Below are positions 52,763 through 61,710 of a DNA stretch of 64,000 bases, piece after piece. The notes under the pieces are model-generated. The model saw nothing but the letters and a program-made list of their open reading frames with translations, was not told where the DNA came from and did not search any database. Numbering within the stretch: the stretch's first letter is position 1; every line of letters begins with the position of its first letter. The DNA is from Planctobacterium sp047947135 (GTDB lineage: Bacteria; Pseudomonadota; Gammaproteobacteria; Enterobacterales; Alteromonadaceae): positions 1,550,001-1,614,000 of the forward strand of contig CP170457.1 of assembly GCA_047947135.1 (NCBI GenBank), written 5' to 3'. Made by a program: the position numbers and the translations under genes.

Positions 52763-54548
52763 GGCTTTGGATCTCCTCTTCCTGAACGGCTGCCCATGCA
52801 AGTTCTCGCATGGTCTCATTTTGTTCGTTAAGTACCAGCGTCCCGGTAAGGCCGGTAAAAACCTTTTTGGGTACGGTTTTTAAAAAGCGTAAGGCGGGAA
52901 TGACATTGAAAGCATCATATCCCATCGCAAATAAACGCCTTTCCGTATCGCTTCGTTCAGGCCAAAGAGATGTGGTCAGGTTTTGAAAGTAGCGCAAATT
53001 GGTTGAAGGAAGCATCCAGGGCATTTCCACAAACGTCAGATTTCGCAGATCCCGCAAGCTGTTTTTATTCAATTCAGAACTGAAACTTCGGGAAGACGCA
53101 AATACCGGCACAATATCGGCAAAAGGGCTGATACTGGATTCGATAATGGGATTAATCAATTCAGTTTGTGACGGATTAGCGAATACCACAATAGCATCAA
53201 CATCACGACGATTACGTTCTTCTGAGTGTAATTCAGGCGTCAACATATTCTCAATCCGTCGGATACGACTTTTACTGTCTGCGATATCCAGCAGTTGATC
53301 AATACCTTTTCGCAGTGTTTCATTACTGTCGAAATCCATCGCTAACGGTGTATTGCCTGCTTTCTCCAGCCAAGTGCTTAAAAACTCTTGTTTCATGCGC
53401 TGATAAGCACTGCTTTGTGATGCAATGACAATGGGTTTTTTCATCCCATTTTGAATTAATCGCAGCGCCAATTGTTGGGCTTCGTCCTCCGGTGCCAGAG
53501 AATAGAAATATTGCTCGTCATTACGGCGTTGCAGCGTACTATCGACACGATTTAAATACAAAACCGGCACGCCATTGGGGGTGCGCGGCGCAAAATCATC
53601 AATGTTTTCTTTCAGTAAGGGCCCAATAATAATGCTGGCTTGTTGCAGTTCTTCAACAGGTATGGCGTCCAATTGATTAGAATCGTAAAACACGATGCTT
53701 GATTCCAACTCGGCGAGCGAAAACTTAGCGGCGAGAATACCTGACTTAATGGCCTCTCCCTGTTCCTGCCAACGGCCACTGAGTGGCAGAAGAACAGCCA
53801 CTCTGGTACGAGGAATAGGTTCGATGTTAATGACTTCCTGAAAGCTGTCAGGGAAACGTTCGGCGAAGATATGGCGATTATGTCGAGTCTTCCAAGCCTG
53901 AATACGTTGTGAGAGCTGAGCCTCAGTAAGGGGCAAACTGCGCTGCAGCATGATTAAGTCCAACCAGGGCGTTAAAGCCGAAAAACCGTCGTTAGCTTGT
54001 TGTAATTGCGGAGTATCAAGATGGTCCAGTAGCTGCCAGATATGCAGTGCATTTTCACGATTATTATCTGACATTTGATAATAGATTTCTGCCGCGTCGC
54101 GCCATTGTTCTTTAAGCAATGCCAGCTCATAACGAAGTGGCAGAATATCCTCTGTCTGTAAAAAACGATCTGCTAAGTCTGATAACAATGTGGTTGCTGC
54201 TTCGACATCCTGCTGTGCCAAATAACACTTTAATAATGGGCGATAAAAAGTAAGCTGTTGGGATTCAGGGATCGCAAGCAATCTCTTTAAGTGTTGGGCG
54301 GCAAAAATACCTCTGTTACAGTCTTCATTGGTTATTTTAGCTGCGACATTTATCAGAGCCGTAAGCTGCATCTCTGCGTCATTTGTTCTGGCATCTTCTA
54401 AAAGCGCAGCAATATCTTTATCAACGACGGCGCTGCGAGTTGGCTTATCGTTGACTACTTGTTTCGCAACTCGATTGGCAGGGGAGGGCGTACCGCCACA
54501 GGCCACCAAAATTATGCTTAAAAGACTGACTACAAATATGCGCTGCAT
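52749..54548 (-). CDS. lpoA: Penicillin-binding protein activator LpoA
   Basis: A 599-residue outer-membrane lipoprotein (lipobox LSIILVACGG) that activates the transpeptidase of PBP1a. The N-terminal part is tetratricopeptide-like helices (about 60-240). The C-terminal part is a periplasmic-binding-protein fold (RVAVLLPLSGRWQEQGEAI, IIGPLLKENIDDF, ALRFLKTVPKKVFTGLTG). Somewhat shorter than E. coli LpoA (678). Faces rsmI across an 87-bp divergent gap, as in E. coli. Confidence 0.93.
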   Translation of the reverse strand: MQRIFVVSLLSIILVACGGTPSPANRVAKQVVNDKPTRSAVVDKDIAALLEDARTNDAEMQLTALINVAAKITNEDCNRGIFAAQHLKRLLAIPESQQLTFYRPLLKCYLAQQDVEAATTLLSDLADRFLQTEDILPLRYELALLKEQWRDAAEIYYQMSDNNRENALHIWQLLDHLDTPQLQQANDGFSALTPWLDLIMLQRSLPLTEAQLSQRIQAWKTRHNRHIFAERFPDSFQEVINIEPIPRTRVAVLLPLSGRWQEQGEAIKSGILAAKFSLAELESSIVFYDSNQLDAIPVEELQQASIIIGPLLKENIDDFAPRTPNGVPVLYLNRVDSTLQRRNDEQYFYSLAPEDEAQQLALRLIQNGMKKPIVIASQSSAYQRMKQEFLSTWLEKAGNTPLAMDFDSNETLRKGIDQLLDIADSKSRIRRIENMLTPELHSEERNRRDVDAIVVFANPSQTELINPIIESSISPFADIVPVFASSRSFSSELNKNSLRDLRNLTFVEMPWMLPSTNLRYFQNLTTSLWPERSDTERRLFAMGYDAFNVIPALRFLKTVPKKVFTGLTGTLVLNEQNETMRELAWAAVQEEEIQSLEMD

Positions 54549-54635
54549 TGCTGTTGATTCTTACTCCGTGACAACAGCGAAAATTTACCACGAATTAAGG
54601 TAAAATGTCAGAGAATAACCATTTTTGAGGTAGAC

Positions 54636-55472
54636 ATGTCCGGAACTCTTTATATTGTTGCTACGCCAATTGGCAATCTCCAAGACATCAGCTCGAGAGC
54701 CATAGAAGTGTTACGAGATGTTGATGTTATTGCTGCGGAAGATACTCGTCATAGTGCGCGCTTGATGCAACATCTGGATATCAAAACCCATATGGTCGCG
54801 ATACATGAGCACAACGAAAGACAAAAACGGGAATGGCTGGCGGATAAACTGCTGGCCGGTGAAAATATTGCGTTGATTTCAGATGCGGGTACGCCGTTGA
54901 TTAGCGACCCAGGTTATCCATTGGTAAATTACTGCCGTGAGCGAGGTATTACGATTACCCCCATTCCAGGAGCATGTGCGGTAATTACCGCGCTATGTGC
55001 CTCGGGATTACCCACAGATGCTTTTCAATTTGGCGGTTTTTTAGCTGTAAAGAGTGTTGCGAAGACACAACAATTGGAAAAACTTATTCGAGCAACAGCG
55101 ACACACATCTTCTACGAGTCACCCCGTCGTATCATTGATACCTTGAATCATTGCCAAAAAGTCCTGCCAGAGGGCAGAAAGCTAGTTGTGGCTAAAGAAC
55201 TAACAAAAAGCTTTGAGCAATTTATTGCAGGCACAGCCAGCGAAATTCTAGACTGGTTCAAAGCAAATGAAGATCGCCTGAAAGGCGAGTTTGTCTTACT
55301 GATAGGCCCGGATGAAGAGCCCGACAGCGGTATTCCCGAAGAAGCAATACGATTGCTCAAAACATTGTCAGAAGAGCTACCCTTAAAAAAGGCAGCCGGC
55401 ATCGTTGCAGGTCATTATCAATTGAAGAAAAACGAACTTTATAGCCTGGGACTGGGTTGGAAAGGTGATTAG
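54636..55472 (+). CDS. rsmI: 16S rRNA (cytidine(1402)-2'-O)-methyltransferase RsmI
   Basis: A 278-residue tetrapyrrole-methylase-fold enzyme (GTLYIVATPIGNLQDISSRA, AAEDTRHSARLM, LISDAGTPLISDPGY). It methylates the ribose of C1402 in the decoding centre of 16S rRNA. A TGAGG precedes the ATG. Its long 3' gap of over 400 bp holds no evident gene. Confidence 0.96.
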   Translation: MSGTLYIVATPIGNLQDISSRAIEVLRDVDVIAAEDTRHSARLMQHLDIKTHMVAIHEHNERQKREWLADKLLAGENIALISDAGTPLISDPGYPLVNYCRERGITITPIPGACAVITALCASGLPTDAFQFGGFLAVKSVAKTQQLEKLIRATATHIFYESPRRIIDTLNHCQKVLPEGRKLVVAKELTKSFEQFIAGTASEILDWFKANEDRLKGEFVLLIGPDEEPDSGIPEEAIRLLKTLSEELPLKKAAGIVAGHYQLKKNELYSLGLGWKGD

Positions 55473-55906
55473 ATAAATTAGTGCGATTACCAAGGGATCC
55501 TGTCGGTCTAGTTAGATTCTGGAATATGTCCAAATATTTTTATTCGTTTTTGAGTATTCAATAACGTCTGTACTAAAAACGCATTACTTGAAAATAGGTG
55601 TTGAAGACCTGGAAAAAGGCAATCATCATTCTTGCGTAACTACAATGAGATATAAGGGAACTTTTTGCTGGGTGTGATATTTACACCCAAGTTCATAATG
55701 GTTTTTCCTATCGCTAAGAGAGTGAGTCGCTTGGGCATTTTTGTCCCGTTGGCAATTTCAGGGGAATTTATTGCAACCTAGGCTGGTTTTGCAGAGTGAA
55801 ATTTGATATCAATTTAGAAAAGCAAGAAATCGACAAGGGATATGGAAGCAAACAAGAACGCCGGGTTGGTTTCAAGTCGTTATACCCTTTTGGGAAAAGG
55901 AATTAA
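55473..55906. other. Intergenic region after rsmI
   Basis: 434 bp without a convincing reading frame. It is AT-rich, and I could find no strong terminator after rsmI, no repeat and no RNA family signature. A promoter for the small lipoprotein gene should lie in its last 150 bp. An sRNA cannot be excluded. Confidence 0.4.
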
Positions 55907-56152
55907 ATGAAGATCAAATTAGTAGTCGTTTTACTCGTGACCACACTTTTATCGGGGTGTGCTTCAACTTCTGATAAACCTGTTCGTGACTTTTTAGACG
56001 GAGCTTCTGCAAAAGCTGAGAGAAGACAAAAAGTTGAAGCGAACTCATCGTCATTCAAAAAACGTGATTATGAGAACGAGTTTGTTGAAGATACAATGTC
56101 TGGCATTCTGACCGCATTATTCCGTGGTATTTTCGGCTCAGACGACGATTAA
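55907..56152 (+). CDS. Small lipoprotein, unknown function
   Basis: An 81-residue product with a textbook lipoprotein signal (LLVTTLLSGCAS, lipid Cys at about residue 18). A basic and polar middle (AKAERRQKVEANSSSFKKRDYENEF) follows, and the end is VEDTMSGILTALFRGIFGSDDD, an amphipathic segment with acidic tail. AAAAGGAATTAA precedes the ATG. No known family recognised. The gene faces the DUF1707-like gene and shares a hairpin with it. Confidence 0.72.
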   Translation: MKIKLVVVLLVTTLLSGCASTSDKPVRDFLDGASAKAERRQKVEANSSSFKKRDYENEFVEDTMSGILTALFRGIFGSDDD

Positions 56153-56182
56153 CAAAAAACGCATTGAATATATCAATGCGTT
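56153..56182 (-). terminator. Terminator between the small lipoprotein and DUF1707-like genes
   Basis: A 10-bp perfect stem AACGCATTGA / TCAATGCGTT (56158-56167 and 56173-56182). On the minus strand it runs into TTTTTGTT, a proper terminator for the DUF1707-like gene; on the plus strand the tail is GTTGAACC, so it is weaker there. Confidence 0.8.
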
Positions 56183-56221
56183 GTTGAACCAGCAAAAGCG
56201 ATCTGAAATTTATCTTTTCAG

Positions 56222-56884
56222 TTAATAACGATTGTTGTTTTGGGTTTGAAATGCCGCCTTGATTTGGTCAGCAAATGCTAAGAACTTTTCTTTGATCGTC
56301 CGTTTGATCGATATCTCAATACTACCCAAAATAGTTTTACCGATAATCGTGATTGTTGGTGCTTGTTTATGTGCGATTGACGGGGCGGTATTTTCCACCG
56401 AACTCATAAAGCCAATACAATTGCAGGTTACATTGACATCTTCCGGCACATAGAACTCGTCATTGCCCAGTACGGTATATACTTCAATAGTGACATGCTG
56501 GTGGTGGAAAACCGCATCACTGAAATCCAGCTTAAAGCTGCCGAGAATGTTGAGCAGTGATATCTTTTTCGGAACAACCCATTGTCCACTGCGTTCGTTA
56601 CTGGACAACACGTTTTTTAGCTGCAGTTCTTCTTCTTTAGGTGCGGCGCCATAATTGGGCGTAAATTGCGTTCGTTTGCTGGCCTCGTAGCGGGGATCGG
56701 CCTCCATCGCTAAGTCAGCGGTGAGTTCAATCAGTTCTTCGTGTTTGCTGGTCGCCATAGCGGCATCCAGTCGACGCTCAAACGCTTCCGCAGATATTTC
56801 ACCATGACTATAATTGATAATAAGCTTATCAATGGCTTCTTCCCGGACCTTTTCTATCGGTCTGTCTTGAAGTTTTACTGACAT
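56222..56884 (-). CDS. DUF1707 / LiaF-C-like domain protein
   Basis: A 220-residue cytosolic protein. Residues 1-60 (EAIDKLIINYSHGEISAEAFERRL) match the short DUF1707/SHOCT-like bundle. Residues 100-200 form the repetitive beta-helix type seen at the C-terminus of LiaF-like cell-wall stress proteins (LNILGSFKLDFSDAVF, IGKTILGSIEISI). Membrane helices present in LiaF are absent. Function is unknown; a link to envelope stress is inference from the family. Confidence 0.7.
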   Translation of the reverse strand: MSVKLQDRPIEKVREEAIDKLIINYSHGEISAEAFERRLDAAMATSKHEELIELTADLAMEADPRYEASKRTQFTPNYGAAPKEEELQLKNVLSSNERSGQWVVPKKISLLNILGSFKLDFSDAVFHHQHVTIEVYTVLGNDEFYVPEDVNVTCNCIGFMSSVENTAPSIAHKQAPTITIIGKTILGSIEISIKRTIKEKFLAFADQIKAAFQTQNNNRY

Positions 56885-57006
56885 AGCAATTTACTCTTAT
56901 TGTTTGATTGTATTTTCAGATTAATAAGCAAATCCCTTGCCAGCCATAAAGTACTTTAAAAACATATATTTACGCGTAGATAGATTTGCTGGCAGTGGGA
57001 GAAACA

Positions 57007-57042
57007 ACAACATTGTGGTGATTTTCACAACAATGTGGTGAT
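57007..57042. repeat. 20-bp tandem direct repeat upstream of the DUF1707-like gene
   Basis: ACAACATTGTGGTGAT (57007-57022) recurs as ACAACAATGTGGTGAT (57027-57042) with a single mismatch and a 20-bp period, close to two turns of B-DNA. It lies 120-160 bp before the start of the DUF1707-like gene and just past the end of the next gene, so a regulator-binding role for the former is possible. Confidence 0.6.
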
Positions 57043-57066
57043 ATCTGAAACTTGGTGCCAGCCCTA

Positions 57067-58551
57067 CTAGATCCGATAAGTTTCGCCTTTATTCCATAGA
57101 TTTTGCTTTTTCGAGCTACTAAAAAAGTCCTGTGGATGCCAGCATTTTGGGATTAACTCCATGTCTTTGCGTTCCTCAAAATTAGAGGAAAGTTCTCTGA
57201 GTATTTCTTCAAGACGGTCTTTACTGACTCGCTCCAGCTTGCGGCGTGTATTGGCATAATAAAGATTGTTTTGTTTACCAATTGCATGATTCAGACTGAA
57301 GGTGCTGAACTGTAATCCGCGCGTGGCAACACGGCATATAGGCACATCCGGGGCTTGTGGATAGAGGGTGTTCACAATCGCAAATTCGTAACGGTCGGCA
57401 TCTCTACCGTCAGAATCTTTAGGAATATAAGTGACGCCGAATCCTTGCGGGAACCAGCCTAACATGCTAATCAGTGCATCACTGACTTCTTTGTCATAGG
57501 CACCCACTTCGGCCCCTTTTTCCATAACAGCACTGACACGCGGCAGTGTTTCGTATGAATAATTGGATTTTGTTGACATGATTACTGAGGCGTAAACCTG
57601 TGGGACTTTTAGCAAATTCCCAATTCCATCACCGGGATTAACTGCGGCTTTCATCAGTTCCCGGATAAATTGAAGTTGTTCTTTCTGGGCTTCCTGAAAG
57701 GTATCGCGTTCTTCTTTGCTGTTGCCTTTGTACTTGTCCATACCCAGGCCATGAGTAACAAATTTAAGCGATTGGGTGTAATTGATTTTCAGCAGCTCGT
57801 TCCTATCATCTTTTTCCAGCATGCGGAATTCATCGAGATTACCGTCTTCACCAAACAGGATTTTTTTGGCATCGGGATGCAGTTGCCCAATATCCTGGCT
57901 TAACGCGGCAAGAATGACTGGAATTTCAACCCCCTGTCTGAAGGGGGAGTCAGGTAATTCTTTCTCTGAGTATTTTTCAAGGAAAGCCTCTTGCTGCTGC
58001 AACACACTTTTAATATAGGAGTTGCGTAACCAACCGTCGTCCAGCAAATGGTGCAGTAATCTGATTGTCACGACCGCTTTGTACAAATGTTTGGTCTTTT
58101 GATTTGCCTTGGCGATACCTTTGCCTTCGGTTGGCGACATCAGTTGTAAGGTACCTAAAAAGCGCGCCACATTATTATTGAACTCTTCAGTAGACCGGCC
58201 CTGTAATTCTTGCATTATATCACTGGCCAGTTTATGGGCTTTGTCGTATCGCTCTAAACGCACGTCATCTAGAGATTTTACAAGATCAGAGCGCACAACT
58301 TTCAATTTATTGAGCTTTTCCGATAAGGTCAGCTTGCGCTCACTATTGTCACATTCCTCTAACTCGCGTTCAGCTTCTTTGACTTGATCGTCAGCAAATC
58401 GCAGTTTCTCTTCGTTTTCTGCCTGGTCGTTAAAATAGGCCTCAGCCAGTTCAAACAAGGAGTCCTTCACAGGTGTTTGATCAACAACCCGTTTTGACAA
58501 ATCTTTAATGGTTCTTGTGTGAGTCGAGTCACTATTTTGCAGTTGCGCCAT
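57067..58551 (-). CDS. Coiled-coil protein of unknown function with an HD-like stretch
   Basis: A 494-residue soluble protein. Residues about 30-110 form a long charged coiled coil (EEKLRFADDQVKEAEREL onward). The middle contains ILAALSQDIGQLHPDAKKIL, recalling the helix with the HD motif in HD/HD-GYP phosphodiesterases but with the histidine replaced. RLLHHLLDDGWLRNS and KGAEVGAYDKEVSDALISMLG also fit an HD-type all-alpha fold. This resemblance is weak, and an inactive HD-related domain is only a suggestion. It is oriented opposite to rnpB; a diguanylate cyclase gene lies on the other side. Confidence 0.65.
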   Translation of the reverse strand: MAQLQNSDSTHTRTIKDLSKRVVDQTPVKDSLFELAEAYFNDQAENEEKLRFADDQVKEAERELEECDNSERKLTLSEKLNKLKVVRSDLVKSLDDVRLERYDKAHKLASDIMQELQGRSTEEFNNNVARFLGTLQLMSPTEGKGIAKANQKTKHLYKAVVTIRLLHHLLDDGWLRNSYIKSVLQQQEAFLEKYSEKELPDSPFRQGVEIPVILAALSQDIGQLHPDAKKILFGEDGNLDEFRMLEKDDRNELLKINYTQSLKFVTHGLGMDKYKGNSKEERDTFQEAQKEQLQFIRELMKAAVNPGDGIGNLLKVPQVYASVIMSTKSNYSYETLPRVSAVMEKGAEVGAYDKEVSDALISMLGWFPQGFGVTYIPKDSDGRDADRYEFAIVNTLYPQAPDVPICRVATRGLQFSTFSLNHAIGKQNNLYYANTRRKLERVSKDRLEEILRELSSNFEERKDMELIPKCWHPQDFFSSSKKQNLWNKGETYRI

Positions 58552-58699
58552 TGATTCCAGGTAAAATTGTTTAACATTGCTCCGAAAGATAGAGTTTAGC
58601 CTAGCATGTAGTAAAGCGGCAACATATTGAAAAATATACTTAAACTACAAAATTTTTGGCAAGTAAATCATTTTTACTGCAAACTCAGTCGCTTGTGAG

Positions 58700-58705
58700 T
58701 AAAAT
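58700..58705 (+). promoter_or_regulatory. rnpB: -10 element of rnpB
   Basis: TAAAAT ends 7 bp before the presumed 5' end of RNase P RNA. No good -35 at the right spacing is evident. Confidence 0.5.
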
Positions 58706-58712
58706 AGGCCGC

Positions 58713-59096
<384 letters not shown>

Positions 59097-59118
59097 AATT
59101 TTTATTTGTCGATGTTGA

Positions 59119-60138
59119 TCATCCCGGCATCGGCATAACACGATTACGGCCCAGACGCTTGGCTTCATATAAATTATTGTCCGCAACTTCAATCAGTTTT
59201 GCCGATGTTAGACAATCTTCCTGATAGACACTGACCCCAAACGAGGCTGAAATACCACTCACGGTTTTACCAGACGATTTGTGTTTCAACTGAATCTTTT
59301 CGATGGCCATACGCATGTTCTCGGCAATGTGAGAAGCGCGCTTTTGATTAACGCCACGGCAAATAATGGCAAACTCTTCACCACCATAGCGGAATGCTTC
59401 CTGGCCCTCTCGACAGGCATTTTTAAGTTTTTTGGCCACGGCACGCAAGACCTGATCCCCCATTTGATGACCATGGGTATCATTAAACTGCTTAAAGTGA
59501 TCAACGTCAGCCAGTATAAGTGCCACATCCTTATTTTCCGTGGCGCTGTCCAATTCAGAATCAAAGAAACGACGGTTATACAGATTGGTTAAAGCGTCCA
59601 CCATTGCTTGCTTTTCACTGACCGCTAATTTCTCCCTAAGAATCTTGATCTCTTTCTCGGCTGAAGCGATAGTTGCATCATATTCTTTGGCGTTTCGGCG
59701 AATTTGTTCGCCTTCTTTAACCATAGTACGCACCACTTTCATGACATCTTTCACAGAAAAGCTTTCATCTTCTATTTTTTGCAAGCCGTCGAGACTTTTA
59801 TCCATCGCCTTTTGAAAATGCTTATTCTCAACTCTGGTATCTTTCATTGATTGATTCAGTTCAATCAGCATTGCTTCTATAGATTGCCTCAGCTGCCATG
59901 CTTCCACCTCTTCTTTATCGGAAACATAGTCACGAATCAGTTGTTGAGTCCTTGCTTTGGAAAGGCTTTTAAAACGTTCAAGCGCGGTATCTACTTCTTT
60001 TGTCAGTTCGGGAGATTGATTACTGACATAGGTGTACCAAAGGGCGTAATTCTCAGGTTCGGCGGAAATGCGGTGTTTTAACAACAGGGGAACGGTTTGT
60101 TTTAAAACCTGGAAGGACTTTTCCAAATCGTCGGACAT
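59119..60138 (-). CDS. Diguanylate cyclase (GGDEF domain)
   Basis: A 339-residue cytosolic protein. The N-terminal 160 residues are helical (KQTVPLLLKHRISAEPENYALWYTYVSNQ is split by a YfiN-independent sensor-like bundle), and a coiled coil precedes the GGDEF domain, which starts near AMVDALTNLYNRRFF. The active-site loop is RYGGEEF, with GGEEF at residues 252-256, an active-type variant. The inhibitory RxxD site is replaced by REGQ, so product inhibition at that site is not expected. It makes c-di-GMP if active. Convergent with rnpB, 22 bp apart. Confidence 0.92.
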   Translation of the reverse strand: MSDDLEKSFQVLKQTVPLLLKHRISAEPENYALWYTYVSNQSPELTKEVDTALERFKSLSKARTQQLIRDYVSDKEEVEAWQLRQSIEAMLIELNQSMKDTRVENKHFQKAMDKSLDGLQKIEDESFSVKDVMKVVRTMVKEGEQIRRNAKEYDATIASAEKEIKILREKLAVSEKQAMVDALTNLYNRRFFDSELDSATENKDVALILADVDHFKQFNDTHGHQMGDQVLRAVAKKLKNACREGQEAFRYGGEEFAIICRGVNQKRASHIAENMRMAIEKIQLKHKSSGKTVSGISASFGVSVYQEDCLTSAKLIEVADNNLYEAKRLGRNRVMPMPG

Positions 60139-60226
60139 GGGCTATACGCTTTATTATTGGATCAACTAAAACCATTATCGTGAGCAAATGCCGGATTAGC
60201 AAGTTTCGTCATCTTTTCTTAAATCA

Positions 60227-61633
60227 CTACGCTCTGGTAGTCGCGTCGCCCTGATACCAGTTAAGCGAGTGATGAAGCGATACCACGCCACCAACGATAA
60301 TAAGAGCCGGCGGTTTAATTGTCGCGATGTCAGGGTGAGACATGATGTTTTGCAATGTACTTGCCACTACCCGCTGTTCTGACAGGGTCGCATTTTCAAT
60401 TAACGCAATGGGTGTGGAACCGCTCAGACCATGTTTTTGTAATTGCTCAACAATAATGGGTAAACCCGTAAGGCCCATATAAAAGACACTGGTTTGATTA
60501 GTTTTTGCCAGTGCTGGCCAGTCTAAATCGATGCTGTTATCTTTCAGGTGGCCAGTTGCAAAAACAACTGATTGCGCGTGATCACGGTGGGTTAGGGGAA
60601 TACCGGCGTATGTTGCAGCGCCACTGGCAGCTGTGATGCCGGGGACCACCTGAAAAGTAATTCCGTGTTGTGCCAACAACTGGATTTCTTCTCCTCCACG
60701 TCCGAAAATAAATGGGTCTCCCCCTTTTAATCTGACGACACGATTGCCCTCTAAGGCTTTGTCGACCAGTAACTGGCTGATGTCTTCCTGCGCTAGCGTA
60801 TGATTACTTTTTGCTTTGCCCACATAGACTTTTTCCGCATCGCGACGAACCATATCCAGAATCGCAGGGGAAACGAGTCGGTCATAGACCACGACATCCG
60901 CTTTTTGCATTAAACGCAACGCTTTAAACGTCAGCAATTCCGGATCTCCGGGACCTGCGCCAATTAAATAAACCTGGCCTTCATTGAAAGATTGGTTTTT
61001 TGCGGCGGCATCAAGATTTTTAAGAAAATCTTTGTCGATGGACTCTGCGCTGCCTTGCAGCAGCTTTTCCGCTAGTGGCCCATTGAAAAAATCTTCCCAA
61101 AAATATCGTCGCTGAGTGACGGTGGGTAAGGCCTTTTTTACGTTTTCTCGAAAACGCTCAGCGAATTGTCCCAATAAACTGATACGTTGCGGTATCCAGC
61201 TTTCCAGACGCTCCCGTAAGTAGCGCAATAATACTGGCGCCACACCACCACTTGCCATGGCAATCGTCACCGGTTCCCGGTTGATGATGGAAGGTGTAAT
61301 AAAATCGCACAACGGTGGATTATCAACGACGTTGACGGGGATATTCTTTTGCTGTGCCAAAGCGTGGATATGCGAATTAAGATCTTCATCGTTGGTTGCG
61401 ACAAACACCCAAGCGCAACCATCAAGGTCGGTTTCCTGGAATTCCCGCACATAAAGCGAAAGCTGCTGATTATCAGCATAGCGTTGAATAGTACTACTGA
61501 CTTCTGGGGCGACAACCTGAATTCGCGCTGCTGTTTTTAACAACAGTTCCGTTTTGCGGCTGGCTACCTCACCAGCGCCAACCACTAAAACGGTTTTATC
61601 TTGTGTATCTAAAAACAGCGGAAAATAACGCAT
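60227..61633 (-). CDS. cysG: Siroheme synthase CysG
   Basis: A 468-residue fused enzyme. The N-terminal part (about 1-205) is the precorrin-2 dehydrogenase/sirohydrochlorin ferrochelatase (VVGAGEVASRKTELLLKTAA, ASGGVAPVLLRYLRERLE). The C-terminal part (about 215-468) is the uroporphyrinogen III C-methyltransferase (LIGAGPGDPELLTFKALR, RLKGGDPFIFGRGGEE, PGITAASGAATYAGIPLTHR). It makes siroheme for sulfite and nitrite reductases. No such reductase genes are in the window. Confidence 0.97.
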   Translation of the reverse strand: MRYFPLFLDTQDKTVLVVGAGEVASRKTELLLKTAARIQVVAPEVSSTIQRYADNQQLSLYVREFQETDLDGCAWVFVATNDEDLNSHIHALAQQKNIPVNVVDNPPLCDFITPSIINREPVTIAMASGGVAPVLLRYLRERLESWIPQRISLLGQFAERFRENVKKALPTVTQRRYFWEDFFNGPLAEKLLQGSAESIDKDFLKNLDAAAKNQSFNEGQVYLIGAGPGDPELLTFKALRLMQKADVVVYDRLVSPAILDMVRRDAEKVYVGKAKSNHTLAQEDISQLLVDKALEGNRVVRLKGGDPFIFGRGGEEIQLLAQHGITFQVVPGITAASGAATYAGIPLTHRDHAQSVVFATGHLKDNSIDLDWPALAKTNQTSVFYMGLTGLPIIVEQLQKHGLSGSTPIALIENATLSEQRVVASTLQNIMSHPDIATIKPPALIIVGGVVSLHHSLNWYQGDATTRA

Positions 61634-61710
61634 TTTAACTTACTCCAGTCTATAGGCGGCTATTTTCCCCGATTTTATATAGCTATCAAATATCAAAAAG
61701 TGAGATTTAA

